Positions 56,476 to 63,904 of a DNA stretch of 64,000 nt are shown piece by piece (the stretch's first letter is position 1; each line of letters begins with the position of its first letter). Source of the stretch: [Mycobacterium] vasticus. GTDB lineage: Bacteria; Actinomycetota; Actinomycetes; Mycobacteriales; Mycobacteriaceae. The stretch is taken from assembly GCF_020181595.1 (NCBI RefSeq), contig NZ_CP084028.1, forward strand, positions 1,869,456-1,933,455. The letters run 5' to 3'. Under the pieces are notes generated by a model. It made no database searches, was not told the DNA's origin, and saw nothing but the letters and a program-made list of their open reading frames with translations. Made by a program: the position numbers and the translations under genes.

Positions 56476-57252
56476 TCAGACCCGGGTCAGGCGCAGTCGC
56501 CAGGCCTCCGGCCCGCGCTCTTCGTAGCCGACCGCGATCCGGCCACCGCTGCGCTCGGCGAGCTGGTGCAACAGCGGAATCGGGTCGTGCGGCGCCACCA
56601 GCATCAGCGAACCGCCGACCGGGACGGCGTCGAAGGCACCGAACACCGTGGCGTGCCGGATCGCGTGCGGAATCTCGCGCACATCGAGCTCGGGCATCGC
56701 CTCGTCTTCCTCACCGCAGGTGCACCCGCCGTGGTCGTGCGCGGCCTGCGCCTGTTGCGACGCCGGCGAGCCGATGCCGGGCAGCTGGCCGGCCAGGTCG
56801 GCCAGCGACACCCCGCTGGTCTCGGCCAGGGCGGGCAGCAGCAGGTCGGCGATCTTGCCGAACAGCGCCTCCAACAGCACCCGCAGCGCTTCGGTGTGCG
56901 CGGCGATCTGCACCCGGTCGGTGCCGCGGGCGACTCGCGCTGCGGCCTGCTCGATCAGCTGGGTCTCGCCGAGCAGCCCCTCGATCAGCAGCCGGGCCCG
57001 CTCGACCCGCACCGACGCGGGGTAGATCAGCTCGACCGCGGCACGCAGTTGCGGCCGAAGGCCGGTCTCGATGAACTCCTGCACCGCACGGTGGGCGTCG
57101 TCGAAGGCAGGGCCGGCCGAGCCGACGGCGGTGAACACCGCCGCACCCAGTGCCGCCTGGCGACCGAGCAGCTCGGCGTAGCGGGAGCGCACGTCTTCGA
57201 CCGCTGTCGAGTCCGCCGCGCTGGTCGCCATGACCACATCGTTGGTTGTCAT
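56476..57252 (-). CDS. DUF2249-domain protein with a hemerythrin-like N-terminal part
   Basis: 258 residues. The last 70 residues (E-L-D-V-R-E-I-P onward, with the P-H-D-P-I-P-L near 226) match DUF2249, a TusA-like fold often linked to nitric-oxide and denitrification proteins. The first about 170 residues are all-helical and resemble a hemerythrin-like bundle, but most iron-ligand His residues are missing. Between them lies H-D-H-G-G-C-T-C-G, a possible metal site. GGAAGGA precedes the ATG. It is inserted between yggT and wag31 on the opposite strand to the dcw genes. Function unknown; redox or NO-related sensing is a guess. Confidence 0.7.
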   Translation of the reverse strand: MTTNDVVMATSAADSTAVEDVRSRYAELLGRQAALGAAVFTAVGSAGPAFDDAHRAVQEFIETGLRPQLRAAVELIYPASVRVERARLLIEGLLGETQLIEQAAARVARGTDRVQIAAHTEALRVLLEALFGKIADLLLPALAETSGVSLADLAGQLPGIGSPASQQAQAAHDHGGCTCGEEDEAMPELDVREIPHAIRHATVFGAFDAVPVGGSLMLVAPHDPIPLLHQLAERSGGRIAVGYEERGPEAWRLRLTRV

Positions 57253-57311
57253 CCTGGGGTGTCCTTCCGGTTGGTGGTTCCCTGCGGCGGCGCGCCGGCC
57301 GGCGGCCGTTC

Positions 57312-57346
57312 AATAAATACGGCTAACGCTTGTGAATAATACGGCT
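57312..57346 (-). promoter_or_regulatory. Direct repeats upstream of the DUF2249 gene
   Basis: On the minus strand AGCCGTATT(A/T)ATT occurs twice, at 57334-57346 and 57312-57324, 22 bp apart (two helical turns). They lie 60-95 nt before the ATG, where an operator or overlapping -35/-10 elements would be. The whole divergent gap 57253-57706 contains no convincing gene; the minus-strand frame 57249-57596 has no family features. Confidence 0.45.
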
Positions 57347-57570
57347 TCGCCCGCCGCAGCGGCGGGTCGGGTGGAGTGGGCGCCGGGGGCACTTTGCTGC
57401 CGCGTCGTCGGCCTATCCCGTGACGACGAACCGGCCGAATATTGTGCCGGAACGTCGTGAGCCGGCTTGGACGGCGGGTGTGAGCCCTTACCGGCGACGA
57501 TTCGGTGATCGTCGTCACCGTCGATGTTTGCCACAACGTGATTTCTGTGGCGTCATTTTGAAATTCGCTC

Positions 57571-57585
57571 TTAATATCATTCTCA
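57571..57585. promoter_or_regulatory. AT-rich Fur-type box candidate
   Basis: The minus strand reads TGAGAATGATATTAA, which resembles a 7-1-7 Fur-family box (TGATAATNATTATCA), with four mismatches. It stands out in a GC-rich genome and lies in the divergent DUF2249/wag31 gap, about 120 nt before wag31. Weak evidence. Confidence 0.2.
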
Positions 57586-57706
57586 TTGCCGGGCACCCGC
57601 GTCTGATGTGACAGGATGGACGGCAGTTACGACACGGCTAGCGTTATTCCCGGTCGACGTACTGTTGTGCGATCGGTACTACCTACCTGACTTGAGGGGG
57701 CAGCAG

Positions 57707-58525
57707 ATGCCACTAACACCTGCCGACGTGCACAACGTCGCATTCAGTAAACCGCCGATCGGCAAGCGCGGCTACAACGAGGACGAGGTCGACGCGTTCC
57801 TCGACCTGGTGGAGACGGAGCTGACCCGGCTCATCGAGGAGAACGCCGACCTGCGCCAGCGGGTCAGTGAGCTCGACCAGGACCTGGCTGCGGCCCGGGC
57901 CGGCGGCGGGGCTCAGCAACAGCAGCAGCCCCCGATCCCGGTCTACGAGCCCGCCCCCGAGCCGGTGGCGCCGCCGTCGGCGCCGGTCGCCGCGGTGCAG
58001 CCGTCGGCCTCGGAGCCGTCGACCGAAGAGCAGCACCTCAAGGCGGCGCGCGTGCTGAGCCTGGCGCAGGACACCGCGGACCGCTTGACGGGCACCGCGC
58101 GTGCCGAGTCCGAGAAGCTGATGGCCGACGCCCGCGCCAACGCCGACCAGATCGTCAGCGAGGCCCGCCACACCGCCGAGACCACGGTGGCCGAGGCCCG
58201 CCAGCGCGCAGACGCCATGCTGACCGACGCCCAGACCCGCTCGGAGACCCAGTTGCGTCAGGCCCAGGAGAAGGCTGACGCGCTGCAGGCGGACGCAGAG
58301 CGCAAGCACTCGGAGATCATGGGCACCATCAACCAGCAGCGCACCGTGTTGGAGGGCCGGCTGGAGCAGCTGCGGACCTTCGAGCGCGAATACCGCACCA
58401 GGCTCAAGACCTATCTGGAATCCCAGCTCGAGGAACTGGGTCAGCGGGGTTCGGCGGCGCCGGTCGACACCAGTGCGGCCGGCGACGGCGGCGGGTTCAA
58501 CCATTTCAATCGCGGCACCAACTAA
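57707..58525 (+). CDS. wag31: Polar growth scaffold Wag31 (DivIVA)
   Basis: 272 residues. N-terminal DivIVA lipid-binding domain ([14 protein letters not shown], then [11 protein letters not shown]), first coiled coil (about 30-64), a Gln/Pro-rich linker, then a long coiled coil rich in A-E-A-R-x-x-A-D heptads up to about 250. Recruits the elongation machinery to the poles. The ATG 57707 matches the invariant family N-terminus, with GAGGGGGC upstream. The linker residue equivalent to the Thr73 phosphosite of M. tuberculosis is Gln here and there is no Thr nearby. Confidence 0.94.
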   Translation: MPLTPADVHNVAFSKPPIGKRGYNEDEVDAFLDLVETELTRLIEENADLRQRVSELDQDLAAARAGGGAQQQQQPPIPVYEPAPEPVAPPSAPVAAVQPSASEPSTEEQHLKAARVLSLAQDTADRLTGTARAESEKLMADARANADQIVSEARHTAETTVAEARQRADAMLTDAQTRSETQLRQAQEKADALQADAERKHSEIMGTINQQRTVLEGRLEQLRTFEREYRTRLKTYLESQLEELGQRGSAAPVDTSAAGDGGGFNHFNRGTN

Positions 58526-58587
58526 GGGCATAAATCAGATCCCCGAGCGGTGATCGCGGGTAGTGTGCTGGTCGGGGAGGTGAATCG

Positions 58588-59010
58588 ATGCTGATCATCG
58601 CGTTGGTATTGGCGGCTATCGGACTAGCTGCGTTGGTATTTGCCGTGGTTACCAGTAATGCACTGGTGGCGTGGGTGTGTATCGGCGCGAGCTTGCTAGG
58701 TGTGCTGCTGTTGATCGTCGATGCGTTGCGGGAGCGTCGCCGTCAGGCAGCCGGGGTGGCTGCCGGGGCGGTGGCCGCCGGCACCGCCGAAGCGCCCGCA
58801 GCCGTCGATGACGACGACGACGTTGCCGTTGAGGCGGACGAGGCGGTCGTTGCCGTTGACACCGCCGTCGACGGCACCTCCGGGTCCCTTGATGACGCCG
58901 ACGCCGCCGACAAGGTCGCCGTCGGGGCGGAGACCTCCGAGGAGGAGGCCGTCCCGGCCACGCTCGGCGAGGCCATCGGTGGGGGCTTCGAAGTCGACTC
59001 CGCCGACTAA
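58588..59010 (+). CDS. Small membrane protein with acidic tail (Rv2144c family)
   Basis: 140 residues. Two adjacent transmembrane helices (about 1-23 and 27-47), a short basic stretch (R-E-R-R-R-Q), then a long Asp/Glu/Ala-rich cytoplasmic tail. GGGGAGGTG precedes the ATG; a TAGTGT -10 at about 58560-58565 would give a leader of about 20-25 nt. Position next to wag31 is conserved with Rv2144c; function unknown. Tail-to-tail overlap of 4 nt with the phosphoribosyltransferase gene. Confidence 0.78.
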   Translation: MLIIALVLAAIGLAALVFAVVTSNALVAWVCIGASLLGVLLLIVDALRERRRQAAGVAAGAVAAGTAEAPAAVDDDDDVAVEADEAVVAVDTAVDGTSGSLDDADAADKVAVGAETSEEEAVPATLGEAIGGGFEVDSAD

Positions 59011-59696
59011 TCCAGCGGCATGCCCGGTGAGGGCGGGTTGGCCAGTAGGTCACGGACCTCGTCATCGCTGACCTGGTGAAAATCGCGGTAATGGCGTCCC
59101 ACGGTGTCGAACGCGGTGGGCGTTGTCGCACACACCACGTCGTCGGCCTCCTGGGCGAGCTTGCGGCAGGCGGACGGCGGGCCGACCGGCACGGCCACCA
59201 CGGTCGCGGCGGGTTCTGCTGACTGCACCGCCCGCACCGCCACCAGCATGCTCGCACCGGTGGCGATGCCGTCGTCGACGATGATCACCACCCGACCGCG
59301 CAACTCGGCGGCCGGCCGGCCGCCCCGATAGGCGACCTCCCGCCGGTGCAACTCGGCCTGTTCGCACTCGATCGCCGTGCGCAGTTCCTCCTCGCTGATC
59401 CGCAGGTCGGCGACGACGTCGTCGTTCACCACGACATGCCCGCCGCCGGCCAGTGCGCCCATCGCCAGCTCCGGCCACCTCGGCACGCCCAGCTTGCGGA
59501 CCATGAACACGTCCAGCGGCGCCCGCAGCGCCGCGGCGACCTCCCAACCGACCGGAACTCCGCCGCGCGCCAGGCCCAGCACGAGGCTGTCGGTGTCGCG
59601 GTATGCGGACAGGCACTCGGCCAGTCGCCGTCCGGCGTCGCTGCGGTCGAGGAACGCGGGCGCCGACGTGCGGGGGTGCAGGCCAGGTCGAGTCAT
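59007..59696 (-). CDS. Phosphoribosyltransferase-like protein (Rv2143 family)
   Basis: 229 residues. Type I PRTase fold with the PRPP loop [13 protein letters not shown] near residue 135 and an N-terminal G-L-A-R-G-G-V-P-V near 42. These stand-alone PRTases are often fused to or paired with alpha/beta-hydrolases; no hydrolase is seen here. The ATG overlaps the stop of the LLM oxidoreductase gene (ATGA), so it is expressed downstream of that gene. Substrate unknown. Confidence 0.8.
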   Translation of the reverse strand: MTRPGLHPRTSAPAFLDRSDAGRRLAECLSAYRDTDSLVLGLARGGVPVGWEVAAALRAPLDVFMVRKLGVPRWPELAMGALAGGGHVVVNDDVVADLRISEEELRTAIECEQAELHRREVAYRGGRPAAELRGRVVIIVDDGIATGASMLVAVRAVQSAEPAATVVAVPVGPPSACRKLAQEADDVVCATTPTAFDTVGRHYRDFHQVSDDEVRDLLANPPSPGMPLD

Positions 59697-60595
59697 CTCC
59701 CCATCGAGCCTACGTCTGATCGAGCGATTACTCGGCCGGCGAAGTCGAGCATCTCCTCAAGGGTGGGGAACAGCGCGAAGGGATCCACGATCGCCTCATC
59801 GGCACCGGACCCGGCGAGGCGCTTGAGCTTGTCGGCAACGGTGTCAACCGACGTGCCCGGTTCGAGGTTGATTCGCATGGCCTTCTTCAGCGCGTCTGGA
59901 TCGCGGCCGGCGTCCTTGGCCGCATGGCGCGCAATCGTCCACAGGTGGTCGGTGACCTCGTCCTGCAGGCCCTCGACGCCGAGCCAGCCGGTGCCGCTGC
60001 GGCCGACCCGGCGCATCGCGGCCTCGCTGGCACCGCCGATCCAGATGGGTGGACCGCCGGCCTGCACCGGGCGCAGGTCAGCATGGACTGGCGGTAGCGA
60101 GAAGAACTCGCTCTCCCAGGACACCGGGGTCGTCGTCCACCACTGGTGCAGGAACGCGAGCAGGTCATCGAGCATCCGCCCGCGCCGATGCCAGTCCGCG
60201 CTGCGGGCGATGTCGTGTTCGTCCTTCATCCACCCGATTCCCACGCCGACGTCAAGGCGGCCGTCGCTGAGCACGTCGAGCGTGGTCAGCAGCCGGGCCA
60301 GGTGCACCGGCTCGTAGTAGAACGTGCTGAGCGTGCTGGCGTTGAGGCGCACCCGGCTGGTCGCCGCAGCGGCGACCGTCCAGAGCAGCACCGGATCGAG
60401 GTAGCGGGTCATCTGTGGCGGGTACGGCTGCTCGGCGCCCGGATAGATGCTGTGCATATCGACCGGCGTGACCAGGCGATCACCGACCCACAGCGTGTCG
60501 TAGCCGAGGTCCTCGAGCCCGCGGCAGAACGCGCTCAGGCCGGCGGCGCTGCTGATGGCGGGACCGACGATGGGAAGTGCGAAACCGAGTTTCAT
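59693..60595 (-). CDS. LLM-class, probably F420-dependent oxidoreductase
   Basis: 300 residues. Luciferase-like TIM barrel: opening K-L-G-F-A-L-P-I, then Y-D-T-L-W-V-G-D near 32, [13 protein letters not shown] near 108, and P-I-W-I-G-G-A-S near 182. This matches F420-dependent LLM enzymes rather than FMN monooxygenases. Substrate unknown. It lies between an F420-reductase-like gene 44 nt upstream and a PRTase gene it overlaps by 4 nt, on one transcription unit behind the MarR operators. Confidence 0.82.
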   Translation of the reverse strand: MKLGFALPIVGPAISSAAGLSAFCRGLEDLGYDTLWVGDRLVTPVDMHSIYPGAEQPYPPQMTRYLDPVLLWTVAAAATSRVRLNASTLSTFYYEPVHLARLLTTLDVLSDGRLDVGVGIGWMKDEHDIARSADWHRRGRMLDDLLAFLHQWWTTTPVSWESEFFSLPPVHADLRPVQAGGPPIWIGGASEAAMRRVGRSGTGWLGVEGLQDEVTDHLWTIARHAAKDAGRDPDALKKAMRINLEPGTSVDTVADKLKRLAGSGADEAIVDPFALFPTLEEMLDFAGRVIARSDVGSMGR

Positions 60596-60639
60596 GGCGA
60601 ATCCTTTCGTTGATCTCTCAACAATTTGCCGGGTGAGAC

Positions 60640-61263
60640 TCAGGCGGCGCGGGTAGCGCCGAGCGCGAAGTCGAAGTTCCCCACGCCGTGGCGGGCCAGA
60701 CCCATCATGACCAGGCCCGTTGCTTCCAGCCAGTGCGCCATGTTCAAACCGCCGACATCCAACGGGCGCAGCCTGAGGCTCTCGATGAACTCCGACACGT
60801 CCGACTTGGCGCGCGCGTCGTCGCCGGCGATGAAGACGTCGAGCGACCGGCCCTGGGACAGGACAACGCCGAAGATCGTATTGAACGCCTTTACGATGCT
60901 GGCGCTGGCCGGGGCCGCCTTGGCGACCTCCTGCGCGATCGAGGTGTCCTCGGGGATGGCCAACCCGTCGGCCGCGGAGTTGAAGGGGTTGCTGATGTCG
61001 ACGATGATCTTGCCCGCGAGGGCGTCTCCGTACTGGCTAACGGCCGGAACGACATTGGCGTACAACAGGGCAACAATGACGATATCCCCGGCCGGGACGG
61101 AGCCGAATTCTCCTGTCGTTGCGCCGCCGCCGAGTGCCATGGCCAGGTCGGCGGCCTTGGTCTGATCGCGGCCGATGATCTCGACGGTGTTGCCGCCCGC
61201 TACCGCCAGCTTGCCGATCGCGCGGGCCATGTTTCCGGTGCCGATGATGCTGATGCTGCTCAT
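60640..61263 (-). CDS. NADPH:F420 reductase-like (Fno/NpdG family) protein
   Basis: 207 residues. A Rossmann-type G-T-G-N-M-A near residue 8 and G-R-D near 31 (NADP phosphate binding) are followed by D-I-S-N-P-F near 89 and K-A-F-N-T near 123. This is the family of F420-dependent NADP reductases and related NAD(P)-binding proteins. It would move hydride between F420 and NADP, supplying the adjacent LLM enzyme. An AGGAC sequence is upstream of the ATG. The first gene of the minus-strand unit; divergent from the MarR regulator. Confidence 0.78.
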   Translation of the reverse strand: MSSISIIGTGNMARAIGKLAVAGGNTVEIIGRDQTKAADLAMALGGGATTGEFGSVPAGDIVIVALLYANVVPAVSQYGDALAGKIIVDISNPFNSAADGLAIPEDTSIAQEVAKAAPASASIVKAFNTIFGVVLSQGRSLDVFIAGDDARAKSDVSEFIESLRLRPLDVGGLNMAHWLEATGLVMMGLARHGVGNFDFALGATRAA

Positions 61264-61293
61264 GAGATGTCCTGTCGTGACTTATGATGGATA

Positions 61294-61336
61294 GGTTGAT
61301 GCATCAACCATAAACCGGATTGGTTGATGCGTCAAC
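61294..61336. promoter_or_regulatory. Two MarR-type operators in the divergent promoter
   Basis: GGTTGATGCATCAACC (61294-61309) is a perfect 16-bp palindrome. GTTGATGCGTCAAC (61323-61336) is a second copy with one mismatch; centres are 28 bp apart. They occupy the 96-bp gap between the reductase ATG (61263) and the MarR ATG (61360). Binding by the adjacent MarR protein, controlling both directions, is inferred. Confidence 0.75.
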
Positions 61337-61359
61337 AAGCGAAGGAGGCGTAGGGGCGT

Positions 61360-61833
61360 ATGGAACCGAACTGGCTGAGCGCTCGTGAGGACCGCGCCTG
61401 GCGGGCGTTCATACACGCGCACCAGAAGCTCGTCGCGCACCTGAACCGGGGCCTACAGGAATCGGGCCTCTCCGGCGCCGACTACGAGATTTTGGCGGTG
61501 CTCTCCGGTCATGACGGGGATCGCATGCCGGCCCACGCACTGGGCAACATGTTGGACTGGGAGAAAAGCCGTGTCTCCCACCAGGTGCGGCGCATGCAGA
61601 AGGACGGGCTGATCAGTCGCGAGCCCAACCCCGACGACGCCCGCAGCACCATGGTCCGCCTGCTCCCGGCGGGCCGCACCGCCATCGAAAAGGCCGCGCC
61701 GGGGCACGTGGCGGACGTTCGCCGAAACTTCATCGACCTGCTCACCCCGGCCGAGCTCGACATGCTGGCCGCGCTCAACGAACGAATCCTGCGCCGTCTG
61801 GCTGAAGTCGACGACCCCCTCGCCGAACCCTGA
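61360..61833 (+). CDS. MarR-family transcriptional regulator
   Basis: 157 residues with the MarR winged-helix: recognition region M-L-D-W-E-K-S-R-V-S-H-Q-V-R-R-M near 65 and the wing D-D-A-R-S-T near 90. GAAGGAGG lies 11 nt upstream of the ATG. Divergent from the F420-type reductase gene with two palindromes between them, so it probably represses the cassette and itself until a small, likely lipophilic, ligand binds. A 172-bp gap with no recognised gene follows. Confidence 0.85.
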   Translation: MEPNWLSAREDRAWRAFIHAHQKLVAHLNRGLQESGLSGADYEILAVLSGHDGDRMPAHALGNMLDWEKSRVSHQVRRMQKDGLISREPNPDDARSTMVRLLPAGRTAIEKAAPGHVADVRRNFIDLLTPAELDMLAALNERILRRLAEVDDPLAEP

Positions 61834-62005
61834 GGGTTCGACCTGTCCGGGATCTTCCGACTCATCACATAAATTGTGTCCGAGGGGGGAGTTGGCCATC
61901 TGCGACACGGGTTGGGGTCTTTGAATTGAGTCGTTGACCTTGACTGGGTCATTCATGCCGCCGGCCTTGGTATCGAAATCGGCCGACCGGCAACGGTAGC
62001 TTCGA

Positions 62006-62584
62006 TTAGCCGATCTGCCCAACGAGCTCTCGGATGCGCTCGGCGAACTCCGGGGCGCCTGCGGTCGCCATCTTGTCGGCTAACTCCGCGACCGTCATCG
62101 GTGGGTTCTTCTTGTTGTCGGCGGCGCGGGTGAACGACTCGATCACGGCGTCGCCGCGGCGGGCGAGCAGGTCGCAGAGGAAGTCATCGGAGGTCATCAC
62201 CTGCACATCGGCGGCCAGTACCGCTGGCGTGCGCAGATCCTTCATGTTCCTGGTGAGCAACACGTCTACGTCACCGTGGATCGCGGCGGCGGCATGCGGC
62301 CGATCGTCGGGATCGGATGACATCTCGTCGGTGACCTTGTCCCGGTACAACGTCGGGTCGATGCGATAACGGCCGAAGTGGGTACGCACGGCTGCCGCCA
62401 CAGAAGCAGCCGATTCCGGCGTGCGCTGACCTTCGCGGACGATGACTTCTTCCCATTCGTCAATGACTTCGTCGGTCCAGACCCACGTGAACAGGAAGTC
62501 CTCGGACAGAGTCAACAGGACGTCCATGATGGTGAACGGGAACAGCTCACTGGTATCGATGAAGACCCGTTGAATACAAGCCAC
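62006..62584 (-). CDS. PIN-domain ribonuclease toxin
   Basis: 192 residues. PIN-like fold: V-F-I-D-T-S-E-L near residue 6 (first acid), a central D-E-V-I-D-E-W-E, D-P-D-D-R-P-H-A near 100, and D-V-D-V-L-L-T-R-N near 112 (later acids). Closest in style to the PIN_3 class rather than classical VapC. GTG 62584 is chosen: it is 4 nt after the antitoxin stop with GGAG 7 nt upstream; the longer frame overlaps the antitoxin. Paired with the HTH gene just upstream, so a toxin-antitoxin system is likely. Confidence 0.75.
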   Translation of the reverse strand: MACIQRVFIDTSELFPFTIMDVLLTLSEDFLFTWVWTDEVIDEWEEVIVREGQRTPESAASVAAAVRTHFGRYRIDPTLYRDKVTDEMSSDPDDRPHAAAAIHGDVDVLLTRNMKDLRTPAVLAADVQVMTSDDFLCDLLARRGDAVIESFTRAADNKKNPPMTVAELADKMATAGAPEFAERIRELVGQIG

Positions 62585-62588
62585 CTGC

Positions 62589-62969
62589 CTACTCCGAGAG
62601 CGCGGCACGTATCGCGTCGGCTCCTTCGCGGCGCCGCTCGCGCTCAGCGGCGACGTCTACCACTTCCTGGACGCGGATGCGGCGGTGGCGGCTGCCGGGG
62701 AGGCGACGGAAGGCAAGCACTCCGTCTTCGCACAGCCGATCAACGAACTGCCGTGTGACCCCGAGGATGTCAGCCGCCTCAGCTGGTGTGACCTCATCCT
62801 CTGCGCGAAGCACCACAATGCGAGCACCGTGCGCCACGTCATTCAGCATCGAGCGCACGGCGGACTCGACCGGGGTGTCGCCGACGAGACGCTCAGCCAG
62901 ATTCTTGGCGTCCGACCGGACGGCGGGGTCGACCGGGTCGAGGGCGGTGGTGAGCGCGTGTGTCGCCAT
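62589..62969 (-). CDS. Excisionase/MerR-type HTH antitoxin
   Basis: 126 residues. Central helix-turn-helix T-P-A-E-A-A-D-I-L-G-V-T-R-Q-F-V-D-R-L near 65, followed by the wing residues R-R-L-P-G-S-R-H-R-R-I-R; this is the excisionase-type domain found in antitoxins of PIN_3 toxins. The N-terminal part is helical. ATG 62969 is chosen since TAGGAT (complement of 62977-62982) lies 7 nt upstream, so the mRNA is likely leaderless. Toxin gene follows 4 nt later. It probably represses its own promoter. Confidence 0.75.
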   Translation of the reverse strand: MATHALTTALDPVDPAVRSDAKNLAERLVGDTPVESAVRSMLNDVAHGARIVVLRAEDEVTPAEAADILGVTRQFVDRLCEDGVLAFRRLPGSRHRRIRVQEVVDVAAERERRREGADAIRAALSE

Positions 62970-62976
62970 GTCGCCC

Positions 62977-62982
62977 ATCCTA
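62977..62982 (-). promoter_or_regulatory. -10 box of the toxin-antitoxin operon
   Basis: TAGGAT on the minus strand, 7 nt before the antitoxin ATG, with TTGCAG/TTGCTG -35-like sequences at about 62990-63004. Likely bound by the antitoxin. Confidence 0.45.
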
Positions 62983-63169
62983 CGCCTAACTGCAATAACA
63001 GCAACTAGATGCCGGGGTGTCACGGTGGTGTGACCGCGGAACGGTCGTTACCAGGTCTCGTCGGTTACGGCGTTACAGGACAAGCCAAATGGGCCGACGG
63101 CGGCAAAAATGCGCCGCTGCGCGGCCGAAACGCTCGCGGGTCGACCGTCGTGCCGATGCGTCGACGCGT

Positions 63170-63904
63170 TTAGTCGTCATCTTCGTCGTCGCCGGCATCG
63201 TCTGGCTCTCGTCTCTCAATGATCACATCATGTTTGGTCGCGTATCCGAAGTTGCGTTTCGGTCGTTTCAGGCGCCTTAGCCAGGGGATTCGCCTCTTCA
63301 AGCGAGTGAACCCCGCGCGAAGTGCCGAGACTAGGTTTCGTGCGCGTGGGTATGGCACGCTCAATCGGAACAATACGAGTGTCGCCAAGGCTATCGTCAC
63401 AATGTAGACGGCGACCGTCGCTTGATCTGGTCCGCCGAAGAAATCGCGAAGTGCGGCCACTTTCGACCCCGTCGGAGACAGCACCGATAACTTGTTGAGA
63501 AGTTCGTCAACGCGAGGTAGAAGCAGTATCAGGACGATGCCGAGACCGAAGGCCGAAATCGCGATGGACCGCCGCGATTGCCTTCGGGCGTAGCGCGTAT
63601 TGACAACGCTTTCCAGCACTTTTACGCGGTCATTGAGTCTCGAATACAGTTCGGGTGTTCGAAGTTTCGCCGCCATCCCGTCAACTACCGACGTCGCGTT
63701 GATGTCTGTCAATAGGTTACGGCCGTACTCGGGTAGGCCCGTCGCCAACTGATTTTGAGCAGCGAACAGGTCATCGTCGCGAACCGAAAGATTGACGGTT
63801 CTCTGGTCGATCGCCTCCAACTGCCGATGCTGTAGAATCGCCGATTCGATTGGCTCGACGGTTTGCAAGTCAGCAATGTAATGGATGTCGCTCCGAAGCC
63901 AAAA
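63170..63904 (-). pseudogene. Membrane-protein gene truncated at its 5' end by an insertion sequence
   Basis: The open frame can be read from the IS edge (F-W-L-R-S-D-I-H-Y-I-A-D, before TTG 63868) to the stop at 63170. So the true N-terminus was beyond the insertion site. What remains (about 245 codons) is a helical hydrophilic region, two transmembrane helices (about 120-140 and 160-185 of the remnant), and a basic then acidic C-terminal tail. The base composition is visibly less GC-rich than the dcw region. I do not recognise the family. TTG 63868 could still yield a 232-residue product. Confidence 0.7.

Noticed and set aside
57249-57596. 115-codon minus-strand frame ending in an ATGA overlap with the DUF2249 gene
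   Set aside because: It runs through the AT-rich regulatory gap, has no recognisable domain and no ribosome-binding site; chance overlap is more likely.
61834-62005. Possible insertion-sequence remnant between the MarR and toxin genes
   Set aside because: A short frame with phrases like G-M-N-D-P-V-K-V can be read on the minus strand, but no inverted repeats or transposase motifs support it; no gene is called in these 172 bp.
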